Below are positions 8,018 to 16,106 of a stretch of DNA of 22,375 bases, in pieces. Both the position numbers and the translations under genes were made by a program. The stretch's first letter is position 1. Each line of letters opens with the position of its first letter. The notes below the pieces were generated by a model. It made no database searches. It had not been told where the DNA came from and saw only the letters and a program-made list of their open reading frames with translations. Source of the stretch: Balneolales bacterium (GTDB lineage: Bacteria > Bacteroidota > Rhodothermia > Balneolales > Balneolaceae); the NCBI GenBank assembly GCA_030830725.1, contig JAURMN010000166.1, positions 1 to 22,375 of the forward strand. The letters run 5' to 3'.

Positions 8018-9495
8018 TTGAACTCTCCTCCCTACCGGCACTTTTCCCGATTTTACTTATATCTGGTACCCTTCTAGTTGTCTTGACCGGATTACGATAT
8101 TCATCTATGGCCCAACCGATTGCGACCCTGACTGCATTTTTCACAGCCTTAACGTCGCTATATGCACTACTTGGAGTTGCCAATGCCGAACCGGTTCGTT
8201 ATGCATTTGGAGGCTGGGCGCCACCTATCGGAATCGAGTTCGTTTTAGACGGAGTATCCGGATTTTTCCTGTTGGTCATTAACTCTGTCGCTACTTTGGT
8301 GCTATTCCATTCAGCAGGTCTTCGAAATCAAATTTTGGGTACTAAACAGACCGCCTATTATGCCCTCTCTTTACTACTTCTTTTAGGGTTAAATGGGATG
8401 GTTTTGACAGGAGACTTATTCAACCTTTACGTTTTTCTGGAGATCTCCTCTTTAGCCTCTTACGGTCTTATTTCGATTGGTTCGCGTCAAGCTCCTTATG
8501 CGGCTTTCAGATATCTGATTATTGGTACAGTAGGCGGGACGTTTTACCTGCTTGGAGTTGGATTTTTATATGCTGTAACCGGCACTTTAAATATGGCTGA
8601 TATTGCGGGATTAATTCCTGAGATCTCTGCAACTACACCTGTGATTACAGCGCTCATTCTGATCATTACGGGTGTTGGAATTAAAGCTGCGCTTTTCCCA
8701 ATGTATGGATGGCTTCCTGAAGCGTATACTCATGCAAATGCGATTAGTTCTGCACTGATTGCCCCAATCGGCACCAAAGTTGCGGCCTATATCTTGGTTC
8801 GAATTGGACTTTTTGTATTTGGTGCTGAGAATGTGGACCGGGTTATTCCGGCAAGTCAAACAATTGCGATTCTGGCCGGTGTCGGAATCCTTTTCGGCTC
8901 TCTAATGGCGATCTCCCAGCGTAATCTTAAGCGTATGTTAGCCTTCAGTTCCGTCTCGCAAATCGGATATATTGTAATGGGTATAGCTTTAATGAACCCC
9001 TTTGGTTTTGCCGGAGCACTCTTTCATGTACTCAATCATGCCATTATGAAATCGGCATTATTTTTGGTCTCGGCTACCATTGAACAGGAGGAAGGCCATT
9101 CAGATCTCACTCGTTTTGATGATACATATCGAAAAAAGTATCCCTACACAATGGCTGTCTTTACCATTGCGGCTATCTCTATGATCGGTCTGCCTCCATT
9201 GGCCGGTTTTTTCAGCAAATGGATGCTAGCGTTAGGTACTCTGGAAGCAGGGAGTTGGTTTCTATTCGTAGTCATCCTTTCAAGTTCACTTTTGAATGCG
9301 GTTTACTTTTTTAGAATACTGGAGCGAGTGTATCTAAAAAAATCAGGCCAAAAAGATCCTTCTGATGCACGTTTCCAGGAGTCTCCCTGGGTAATGCGAG
9401 CTCCTGCTTTGGTTTTGGCGATTGCTTTGATGGCCTTCGGCTTTGCCAACGCTCCGATACTCGAGATGATCCAACTCTGGTTTCCAGTTCAATAA
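8014..9495 (+). CDS. mrpD: Mrp-type Na+/H+ antiporter subunit D (MbhH-like)
   Basis: This is a 493-residue polytopic NuoM/NuoL-like antiporter subunit of typical MrpD length. The charged residues of the ion path are all present: Glu143 in VFLEISSLASYGLI, Lys224 in VGIKAALFPMYGWLP, Lys255 in IGTKVAAYILVR and Lys402 in AGFFSKWMLALG. The segment YTHANAISSALIAPIGTKVA is characteristic of MrpD rather than NuoM. It is coupled to mrpC by an ATGA overlap. It is the first of three large antiporter-like subunits in this cluster. Confidence 0.94.
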   Translation: MIELSSLPALFPILLISGTLLVVLTGLRYSSMAQPIATLTAFFTALTSLYALLGVANAEPVRYAFGGWAPPIGIEFVLDGVSGFFLLVINSVATLVLFHSAGLRNQILGTKQTAYYALSLLLLLGLNGMVLTGDLFNLYVFLEISSLASYGLISIGSRQAPYAAFRYLIIGTVGGTFYLLGVGFLYAVTGTLNMADIAGLIPEISATTPVITALILIITGVGIKAALFPMYGWLPEAYTHANAISSALIAPIGTKVAAYILVRIGLFVFGAENVDRVIPASQTIAILAGVGILFGSLMAISQRNLKRMLAFSSVSQIGYIVMGIALMNPFGFAGALFHVLNHAIMKSALFLVSATIEQEEGHSDLTRFDDTYRKKYPYTMAVFTIAAISMIGLPPLAGFFSKWMLALGTLEAGSWFLFVVILSSSLLNAVYFFRILERVYLKKSGQKDPSDARFQESPWVMRAPALVLAIALMAFGFANAPILEMIQLWFPVQ

Positions 9496-9516
9496 CCCCG
9501 GTTAATCTGTTTCACC

Positions 9517-11055
9517 ATGAGCCCTGCCGATTTTACATTTTCCTGGATTCCATTTTTCGCTCTCCTTGCATCCCTGGTTGCAGTTCCATTCATCGCACTC
9601 AGTGGTTCACGGCCTAATCTCCGTGAATCTTGGACCGTATTGGCTGCAGTTGTCAAATTCGGTCTGGTTGTCTCCTTAATACCAGGAGCTTTGGAGGGTA
9701 AAACAGTTGGATTGACTCTTTTCGAATTAGCCCCAGGATTACCATTTGAATTGGAAGCAGATCCATTTGGCGTCCTCTTTGCCCTGATTGCTTCCGGACT
9801 CTGGATAGTTACCAGTTTTTATTCCATGGGGTATATGAGAGGAAACAAAGAGAAAAAGCAAACACGCTTTTTTGCCAGTTTTGCTCTTTGCCTTTCTTCG
9901 ACTATTGGGGTTGCCTTTGCAGGAAATTTGTTCACTTTCATCTTCTTCTATGAAGTATTGACCCTTTCTACCTATCCATTGGTGGTTCATAAAGAGACAG
10001 ATGCGGCCATCCAGGCCAGTCGAAAATATCTCTCCTATACACTAACAGCCGGGCTGCTATTAATTGCCGCAGCCGGGATCATCTACATGCATGCCGGTAC
10101 ATTGGATTTTCAAGCAGGTGGACTTAAAGAACTTCGTTCGATGCCTGAGCCACTAATGCTCTCTGTATTTTTGATGATGCTTGCCGGTGTGGGTGTGAAA
10201 GCCGGGATAATGCCTCTACACAGTTGGTTACCTTCGGCTATGGCGGCTCCAACTCCTGTAAGTGCTTTATTACATGCCGTAGCTGTGGTAAAATCAGGTG
10301 TATTTGGTGTAATCCGTGTAACCGGGTTTGTAATCGGATTTGATCTCATGAAAGAGATGAGTTATGACACCATTCTGATGGTCTTATCGGGATTTACCAT
10401 TTTGGTTGCTTCACTTTTGGCCTTCAAACAAGACAACCTAAAAAGACGACTCGCCTATTCAACAGTAGGACATCTCTCTTATATTGTCTTGGGAGTGGCC
10501 ATCATGTCTCCGATTGGACTTACCGGATCGATCTTACATATTGCCGCACACGCCACAATGAAAATTACACTCTTCTTTGTAGCGGGTTCCGTCTATGTTC
10601 ACCTTCATAAGGAAAACATTTCCCAATTGGATGGTATTGCCCGTGAAATGCCCTGGACAATGGGCGCCTTTACAATTGGCGCTATGGGGCTTGCAGGAAT
10701 GCCTCCCGTGAATGGATTTTTTAGTAAGTGGACATTAGGTCTAGGTTCACTCGAAGCCGGTCTTTGGATACCCCTCGCCATCTTAGTGGGAAGTGGTTTA
10801 CTGAATGCCGGCTATTTCTTTCCAATTGTCTATCGAGCCTACTTCAAAAAACCAGGGGTAGAATTAAACGGTGTCGGCGAAGCCTCACCATGGATGACTG
10901 TTCCCATTGTGATTACGGCAAGTTTATCCGTGCTTTTCGGACTATATCCTGATCTGTTTTTTGGAATTTTTGAATTGGCCTCAACTGTGGCCATTCAATT
11001 GTTTGCCTCACAGGATTCTCTCTCTTTCATTCATGAATCTGTAAAGATTCCATAA
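9517..11055 (+). CDS. Second NuoL/MrpD-like antiporter subunit of the Mrp cluster
   Basis: This is a 512-residue polytopic protein of the proton-conducting NuoL/M/N family. Key residues are retained: Glu146 in FFYEVLTLSTYPLV, Lys228 in VGVKAGIMPLHSWLP, His253 and Lys259 in LLHAVAVVKSGVFG, and Lys404 in NGFFSKWTLGLG. FYSMGYMRG near residue 101 and AAPTPVSALLHA resemble NuoL and the N-terminal part of MrpA. It may therefore fill the place of the MrpA antiporter domain that is missing next to the DUF4040 gene; that role is an inference. It starts 21 bases after mrpD in the same direction. Confidence 0.88.
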   Translation: MSPADFTFSWIPFFALLASLVAVPFIALSGSRPNLRESWTVLAAVVKFGLVVSLIPGALEGKTVGLTLFELAPGLPFELEADPFGVLFALIASGLWIVTSFYSMGYMRGNKEKKQTRFFASFALCLSSTIGVAFAGNLFTFIFFYEVLTLSTYPLVVHKETDAAIQASRKYLSYTLTAGLLLIAAAGIIYMHAGTLDFQAGGLKELRSMPEPLMLSVFLMMLAGVGVKAGIMPLHSWLPSAMAAPTPVSALLHAVAVVKSGVFGVIRVTGFVIGFDLMKEMSYDTILMVLSGFTILVASLLAFKQDNLKRRLAYSTVGHLSYIVLGVAIMSPIGLTGSILHIAAHATMKITLFFVAGSVYVHLHKENISQLDGIAREMPWTMGAFTIGAMGLAGMPPVNGFFSKWTLGLGSLEAGLWIPLAILVGSGLLNAGYFFPIVYRAYFKKPGVELNGVGEASPWMTVPIVITASLSVLFGLYPDLFFGIFELASTVAIQLFASQDSLSFIHESVKIP

Positions 11056-11060
11056 TTTTC

Positions 11061-11330
11061 ATGATAAACGCTTCGAACTCTGAACGTATGAATCAATCCT
11101 CATTTTTCACCCGTTTGCCCTTGTGGATTGCGATTCTGGCGGCTGCAGTAGGGTTGACATTGGAATTCACACTTTTGCGAGGGTACGCTTCACATTGGTG
11201 GAATCATGTTCCGGCATTTTATCTTCTTTATGGGGCTTTGGCAGCCATTGCACTTCTAGGATTGTCGATTTGGGGATCGAAAGTTCTGAATCGTCAGGAA
11301 GCGGCTGGAACTAACGAAAAGGAGGCCTAA
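11061..11330 (+). CDS. Small two-helix membrane protein of the Mrp cluster
   Basis: This is an 89-residue protein with two hydrophobic segments (roughly residues 19-40 and 50-73) separated by a short aromatic loop, SHWWNHVPAFYLLYGA, and a polar C-terminal tail. It sits 5 bases after the second antiporter subunit and 3 bases before the third, so it is surely part of the operon. I recall small proteins with a similar His/Trp-rich, Pro-x-Phe-Tyr loop next to Mrp-like clusters in other bacteria, but no function is known to me. An internal ATG at 11088 would give 80 residues starting MNQSSFF and keep both helices. Confidence 0.72.
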   Translation: MINASNSERMNQSSFFTRLPLWIAILAAAVGLTLEFTLLRGYASHWWNHVPAFYLLYGALAAIALLGLSIWGSKVLNRQEAAGTNEKEA

Positions 11331-11333
11331 AGC

Positions 11334-13187
11334 ATGGGAGATCTCAATACGGTTGTACAATCGATCATAAATCTTCCACCTGCGGTCATTCTTGCCCTTG
11401 GTGCACTATTAATTCCAGCTCTTCCCAAGCGACTCCGCTCACCCTGGTTTATCCTGCTCCCAGTGCTTGCACTCACTTTCTTGTGGTTTTTACCTGTTAT
11501 ACAACTATCCGATTACTGCATTGTCGCCTGGAACTATGCAGATTACTCGATAATGCCTTACGTTTCCGACAATCTAAGCAGACTCTTTTCAACGGCTTTT
11601 TTGGTCGTACTCATCACAGGCGGATTGTTTAGCTGGCACAACACGGATTCAGGTGAAAAAATTGCCACTTTATTCTATGCATCTGGGGCAGTTGGCGTGG
11701 TATTAGCTGGGGATTATCTCACCCTGTTTATATTCTGGGAAGTCATGGCCATTGCCTCAACCTGGCTGATTTGGGGATGTGGAGATGTGGAATCGGGTGA
11801 TGTCGGAATGCGATATCTGCTTTATCACGTTCTTGGAGGTGGATTACTGCTGGCTGGAATCTTGGTGGAAGTGATGAATACCGGCTCTATTCAGCTACAA
11901 TCTTTCGCGGGATTGAGTGGTTCGGATCTTTTATCCAATCCTGGTGTCCTACTCATTTTATTGGGTGTGGCTGTAAATGCCGCATTTCCTCCTTTCCACA
12001 CCTGGCTATCAGATGCTTATCCAAAAGCAAGTATAACGGGTGCTGTTTTTATGAGTGCATTGACCACTAAGTCAGCCATCTATGTTCTTATCCGACTCTT
12101 CCCCGGTATGGATATTCTGGTCTGGATCGGTCTGATAATGGCAATTTACGGTACGATATTCGCTCTAATGAGTAACGATTTTCGCCAGATTCTTTCCTAT
12201 TCTATCCTAGCTCAACTTGGCTATATGGTAACGGCCATTGGAGTGGGAAGTGAAATGGCTTTAAATGGAGCTACAGCTCACGCTTTCAGTCATATTCTTT
12301 ATAAGTCACTACTATTCATGACTGGGGGAGCCTTACTTTATTCAGTAGGAACGAATCGATTGTCAGATCTGGGTGCTACCCTCAAAGAAGCAACCGATCA
12401 GGATCCAAAATTTGCTTCCCAGTCTAGATGGTTATTTGGGTTTTATATGATTGGGGCGTTATCCATTTCTGGGCTTCCTCTATTAAATGGATTCATCTCA
12501 AAACCGATGATTATTGAAGCCATTGGCGAAGCTCATTATGAGATCGCCATGTTAATTCTAATCGCAGCTTCGATTGGAACTTTTTTACATACCGGTTTAA
12601 AGATTCCCTACTATACCTGGTTTACCAGGGATTCAAGATCGGGTTCAAAACCTTTGAAGCAATCCTTGAATTCGAAAGCGTCATTCGGTGAAATACCAGT
12701 TAACATGAATTTGGGAATGGGAATCGGTGCAACACTATGCCTTGTATTTGGAATTGCACCTGTGATCGTCTATGACTTATTGCCCTATAATGTGATCTAC
12801 GAACCCTTCAGGGCCTATCCTATCGCAGAGTCACTACTTACCCTTTCGGGAGCATTCTTTATCTTTATTTGGATGAAATCTCGTCTTCTCACACCGGGAG
12901 TGTTGCGAGATTTAGACACCCCTTTACGAGCTACGTTACCTTGGATTCGTCAAGTATTTGTAGACTTTCCATGGGCAATCTTTGAGAAAGCTGAAGAAAT
13001 TGTGCTTGCCTTTACTAGAATGGTAATCAAGACCGTTAGAAATCCACTGGCGTGGTTACAACCGTACTCGAGTGAAGAGGAGAGTACATCCACTCACTCT
13101 ACGGAGGCTTTCACACCCGCTATAGAAATAGTAATTGGATTGATACTCTTTACAAGCCTCGTTCTGGGTCTATTCCTGATCTTTTAA
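11334..13187 (+). CDS. Third NuoL/MrpD-like antiporter subunit with long C-terminal extension
   Basis: This is a 617-residue polytopic subunit, about 100 residues longer than MrpD. Glu136 in FIFWEVMAIASTWLIWG, Lys246 in SALTTKSAIYVLIR and Lys390 in NGFISKPMIIEA are kept. At the position of the central lysine found in the other subunits (GVGIKAALFP in MrpD) it has asparagine: GVAVNAAFPPFHTWLSDAYP, Asn215. I recall the same NAA-type motif in other annotated antiporter subunit D proteins, so it may define a subfamily rather than a defect. After the main domain, an amphipathic stretch (about residues 520-575, containing FPWAIFEKAEEIVLAFTR), a serine/threonine/glutamate-rich linker and a final hydrophobic helix follow. 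It is the last gene of the cluster, ending 28 bases from the convergent nuoK. Confidence 0.87.
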   Translation: MGDLNTVVQSIINLPPAVILALGALLIPALPKRLRSPWFILLPVLALTFLWFLPVIQLSDYCIVAWNYADYSIMPYVSDNLSRLFSTAFLVVLITGGLFSWHNTDSGEKIATLFYASGAVGVVLAGDYLTLFIFWEVMAIASTWLIWGCGDVESGDVGMRYLLYHVLGGGLLLAGILVEVMNTGSIQLQSFAGLSGSDLLSNPGVLLILLGVAVNAAFPPFHTWLSDAYPKASITGAVFMSALTTKSAIYVLIRLFPGMDILVWIGLIMAIYGTIFALMSNDFRQILSYSILAQLGYMVTAIGVGSEMALNGATAHAFSHILYKSLLFMTGGALLYSVGTNRLSDLGATLKEATDQDPKFASQSRWLFGFYMIGALSISGLPLLNGFISKPMIIEAIGEAHYEIAMLILIAASIGTFLHTGLKIPYYTWFTRDSRSGSKPLKQSLNSKASFGEIPVNMNLGMGIGATLCLVFGIAPVIVYDLLPYNVIYEPFRAYPIAESLLTLSGAFFIFIWMKSRLLTPGVLRDLDTPLRATLPWIRQVFVDFPWAIFEKAEEIVLAFTRMVIKTVRNPLAWLQPYSSEEESTSTHSTEAFTPAIEIVIGLILFTSLVLGLFLIF

Positions 13188-13215
13188 CTCGCACGATTTG
13201 GGTAGTAGATCTGAA

Positions 13216-13518
13216 TCAGAATCGAAGTAGGTTAATATCCCCAATATCGACTGAAAGATTATTGCGGAAGATGGCAATGATAATGGCCAATCCAACAACG
13301 GCTTCTGCCGCCGCTACTGATAGAGAGAAGAATACCAAAATTTGCCCCGCGATATCTCCATGATAGGCACTAAACGCCACAAGTGAGAGGTTCACAGCGT
13401 TCAGCATCAACTCAATACACATAAAGACAACTACGGCATTCCGACGGATTAAGACACCTATCAAGCCGATTGTAAATAGTACAGCACTCAAAGATATGAG
13501 CCATTCGATGGAAATCAT
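13216..13518 (-). CDS. nuoK: NADH-quinone oxidoreductase subunit K
   Basis: This is a small three-helix membrane subunit of complex I, 100 residues. The two intramembrane glutamates essential in the family sit at exactly the usual positions: Glu36 in FMCIELMLNAVNL and Glu72 in VAAAEAVVGLAI. The start overlaps the nuoJ stop by 4 bases (ATGA). Downstream, where nuoL would be expected, the convergent Mrp cluster ends after only 28 bases, with no clear terminator between them. Confidence 0.97.
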   Translation of the reverse strand: MISIEWLISLSAVLFTIGLIGVLIRRNAVVVFMCIELMLNAVNLSLVAFSAYHGDIAGQILVFFSLSVAAAEAVVGLAIIIAIFRNNLSVDIGDINLLRF

Positions 13519-14033
13519 GCGCGACTTACCTTTCCAGATTTGAATTGAGCAACCATCAATGCACCTACCACCGCAGCAGTAAGCAGGATTGCCGTCATTT
13601 CAAAGGGCATTAAATATTCCGTAAACAGAACGTCACCAACGGCCTCCACAGTCCCAATCCGCTCCATTTCAGGGGAGATTTGGGGCAGAATTCCCGCAAC
13701 GCCGGCGACGGAGTATACAATCTGTCCGAGTACCGCCACTCCAAGGAGGAAGGCCAGAAAATAGCCGACGCGAAAGCGATCAAAAAGACTGGGTTCATCC
13801 GCAACATTCAGAAGCATGATCACAAATAAAAATAGAACCATGATGGCGCCTGCATAGACAATAATCTGAACGATCGCGAGAAATTGAGCCTTCAAAAGCA
13901 AGTAAATTCCGGCTAAAGAGATAAGATGAAGGACTAAAAAGAGAGCACTGTTAACTGTATTTTTGTTGAGAATCATACCAAGAGCTGATCCTATCGCTAA
14001 TACAGAGAGCACAATAAAAGCGTAGATTTCCAT
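13515..14033 (-). CDS. nuoJ: NADH-quinone oxidoreductase subunit J
   Basis: This is a 172-residue complex I membrane subunit. The conserved segment FLAIVQIIVYAGAIMVLFLF (about residues 50-69) is complete. The frame is open up to 14111, but the first 26 residues of that longer version are polar and overlap uppP, so the ATG at 14033 (MEIYAFIVLSVLAIGSALG) is chosen. The 52-base gap to uppP is AT-rich and contains no Shine-Dalgarno sequence. nuoI and nuoH, often found upstream, are absent here. Confidence 0.95.
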   Translation of the reverse strand: MEIYAFIVLSVLAIGSALGMILNKNTVNSALFLVLHLISLAGIYLLLKAQFLAIVQIIVYAGAIMVLFLFVIMLLNVADEPSLFDRFRVGYFLAFLLGVAVLGQIVYSVAGVAGILPQISPEMERIGTVEAVGDVLFTEYLMPFEMTAILLTAAVVGALMVAQFKSGKVSRA

Positions 14034-14085
14034 CAAATTTGATTTTTTTAAGAAAAAGTTAAAATACCGAAAAGGAGTCTCGACT

Positions 14086-14904
14086 TCAAGATGAGAACCA
14101 AAACAACCCAAAGATTCCGATAGCCCAACAGTAGACAGAAAAAAGGTAAAATTTCTCCTTCTTCAACAGTTGAATCAGTGTACCAAGAGAAAGATATCCT
14201 GAAACAAAGGCTGCAAAGAACCCTGTGAGTAAAATCGAACCGGATTCAAATGAAAGATTGGATTGCATGAGATCTAAAACTTCTAAAAGCATCGCCCCTG
14301 CAATAACTGGGATCACCATCAAGAAGGAGAAGGTTGCAGCTTCTTGTCGATCTGTATTAAAAACCAATCCTGCGGTAATAGTAGATCCAGCTCGACTTAT
14401 TCCTGGAAGCACAGCTAATGCCTGAGCAATACCCATCGCAAGGGCTCTTATAATAGTTATCTCTCCGGTTCCTTTTGGGAGAAATCGAGTGATGAAGATA
14501 ATCGTTCCGGTGAAAATCAAGAGCACGGAGACTATGACCGGTTTTTCAAAGATCGTTTCTATTTGATCTTTAAGGGTTAATCCAACCACCATTGCCGGAA
14601 TCATACTTAAGAGCAGGAATCCAAAAAGCCGAGTTTCCGCGTTTAAGGAGGAGAATCTGAATGAATTCGTTCGAACTTCTCCAATCTGTGAAAACAATCC
14701 TTTTACCAGATTGAGCAGTATCTTTCGATAAAAGATTAAAATACTGAATAAGGTTCCAAAATGAACAACCACCTCAAACGTTATGCCGTCTGACTCGAGT
14801 CCAAACAGTGATTCAGCGAATACAAGATGTCCTGAACTGCTGATGGGTAAAAACTCAGAGATGCCTTGCAGGATTCCAAGTAATATTGCCTCAAAATACT
14901 CCAT
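14086..14904 (-). CDS. uppP: Undecaprenyl-diphosphatase
   Basis: This is an integral membrane phosphatase that converts undecaprenyl diphosphate to the monophosphate carrier used in peptidoglycan and polysaccharide synthesis (BacA/UppP family). Its 272 residues are typical. Motif 1 is GISEFLPISSSGHL (Glu17, His26). Motif 2 is LPGISRAGSTITAG (Arg171), in which the usual second Ser of PGxSRSG is Ala. It lies upstream of nuoJ on the same strand with a 52-base gap and could be cotranscribed with nuoJK. It is divergent from moxR across 111 bases. Confidence 0.95.
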   Translation of the reverse strand: MEYFEAILLGILQGISEFLPISSSGHLVFAESLFGLESDGITFEVVVHFGTLFSILIFYRKILLNLVKGLFSQIGEVRTNSFRFSSLNAETRLFGFLLLSMIPAMVVGLTLKDQIETIFEKPVIVSVLLIFTGTIIFITRFLPKGTGEITIIRALAMGIAQALAVLPGISRAGSTITAGLVFNTDRQEAATFSFLMVIPVIAGAMLLEVLDLMQSNLSFESGSILLTGFFAAFVSGYLSLGTLIQLLKKEKFYLFSVYCWAIGIFGLFWFSS

Positions 14905-15015
14905 CCTGGATATAGAATTCGTTATATTTTTGGATCATGTGCGGTAAAAACGTCCCATAATTAGGTTTCGAGTCGCACTTGCAGAATATACTAACCCTTA
15001 ACCATAAAGACTCAT

Positions 15016-16008
15016 ATGGCTTCAGAATTGCGCGAACTGGAAGAGAAAATTAAAGATTCCAGTGCATTTATTGATGAGATCAACCGTGAACTAAGTAAAG
15101 TGATCATTGGGCAACGTTACATGATAGACAGATTGCTCATCGGGTTGCTCGCCGACGGTCATGTCCTTTTGGAAGGGGTGCCTGGTCTGGCCAAGACCTT
15201 GACCGTATCCTCTCTCGCTCAAGTGATGAGTACGAAATTTCAACGAATTCAATTTACTCCCGATCTCCTGCCTGCGGATTTAATTGGGACGTTGATCTAC
15301 AACCAAAAAGACGGCGATTTTACAGTCAAAAAAGGGCCTATTTTCGCTAATATAATTTTAGCTGATGAAATCAACAGATCCCCTGCCAAGGTTCAAAGTG
15401 CCCTTTTGGAGGCGATGCAGGAACTTCAGGTTACGATTGGGGAATCGACATTTCAACTGGAAGAACCTTTCCTCGTATTAGCAACCCAGAACCCGGTTGA
15501 ACAGGAAGGTACATACCCTCTTCCAGAGGCGCAGGTGGACCGATTCATGATGAAGTTAAAAGTAGATTACCCTTCTCAAACTGAAGAACTTGAAATCATG
15601 CGACGAATGTCTAAGACAGGTAAGAAACCTGAACTAAAACCAGTAATTCAGACAAAGGACATTCTCAATGCTCGAAAGTTGATCAATGAAATCTACATGG
15701 ATGAGAAAGTAGAAAAGTACATTATCGATCTAGTCTTTGCGACACGAAATCCATCTACAGACGCTTTGAAACAAATTAGAGAGTGGGTTCAGTTTGGCGC
15801 TTCTCCACGAGCAAGTATTAATTTAAATCTTGCAGCCAAAGCTCACGCGTTTATGGATCACAGAGCCCATGTGGAGCCTGCAGATGTGAAAGAGATCGCA
15901 ATGGATGTCCTTCGTCATCGTATCATACCGACATTTGAAGCAGAGGCAGAAGAGATTACATCGGAAAATATAGTTGATACTATACTTAAAACTGTACCAG
16001 TTCCATAA
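15016..16008 (+). CDS. MoxR-family AAA+ ATPase
   Basis: This is a cytoplasmic AAA+ ATPase of 330 residues, of the type that acts as a chaperone for metal-cofactor or membrane-associated complexes, usually with VWA-domain partners. Walker A is GVPGLAKT (54-61), Walker B is ILADE (114-118), sensor 1 is LATQNP (155-160) and the arginine region is EAQVDRF (171-177). The C-terminal lid has the expected SPRASINLNLAAKAHAFM. The start ATG at 15016 is preceded by an AT-rich stretch. The usual following DUF58 and VWA (Bat) genes are not here: an orphan ORF and the convergent rpsA come next. Confidence 0.93.
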   Translation: MASELRELEEKIKDSSAFIDEINRELSKVIIGQRYMIDRLLIGLLADGHVLLEGVPGLAKTLTVSSLAQVMSTKFQRIQFTPDLLPADLIGTLIYNQKDGDFTVKKGPIFANIILADEINRSPAKVQSALLEAMQELQVTIGESTFQLEEPFLVLATQNPVEQEGTYPLPEAQVDRFMMKLKVDYPSQTEELEIMRRMSKTGKKPELKPVIQTKDILNARKLINEIYMDEKVEKYIIDLVFATRNPSTDALKQIREWVQFGASPRASINLNLAAKAHAFMDHRAHVEPADVKEIAMDVLRHRIIPTFEAEAEEITSENIVDTILKTVPVP

Positions 16009-16013
16009 TTATT

Positions 16014-16047
16014 TTAACTTATATTTAAGTTAATTCTATATTTTTTT
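16014..16047 (+). terminator. Possible AT-rich terminator after moxR
   Basis: A perfect inverted repeat TTAACTTA / TAAGTTAA (16014-16021 and 16026-16033) with a 4-base loop begins 5 bases after the moxR stop. A T7 run at 16041-16047 follows after a 7-base gap. The stem is only AU-rich and the spacing is loose, so termination would be weak. Confidence 0.4.
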
Positions 16048-16106
16048 ATAATTTTTGTAATTATGTTCATAATAGGTTCACCCCTTTCTGATAAACATCT
16101 TGTTTT

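Noticed and set aside
5376..13187. Reading the cluster as a membrane-bound hydrogenase or a second complex I
   Set aside because: No NuoB/C/D/H/I-like or NiFe hydrogenase subunits are present; the MrpE/F/G/B signatures and gene content fit a cation/proton antiporter.
13188..13215. Bidirectional terminator between the Mrp cluster and nuoK
   Set aside because: The 28-base gap shows no stem-loop or T tract.
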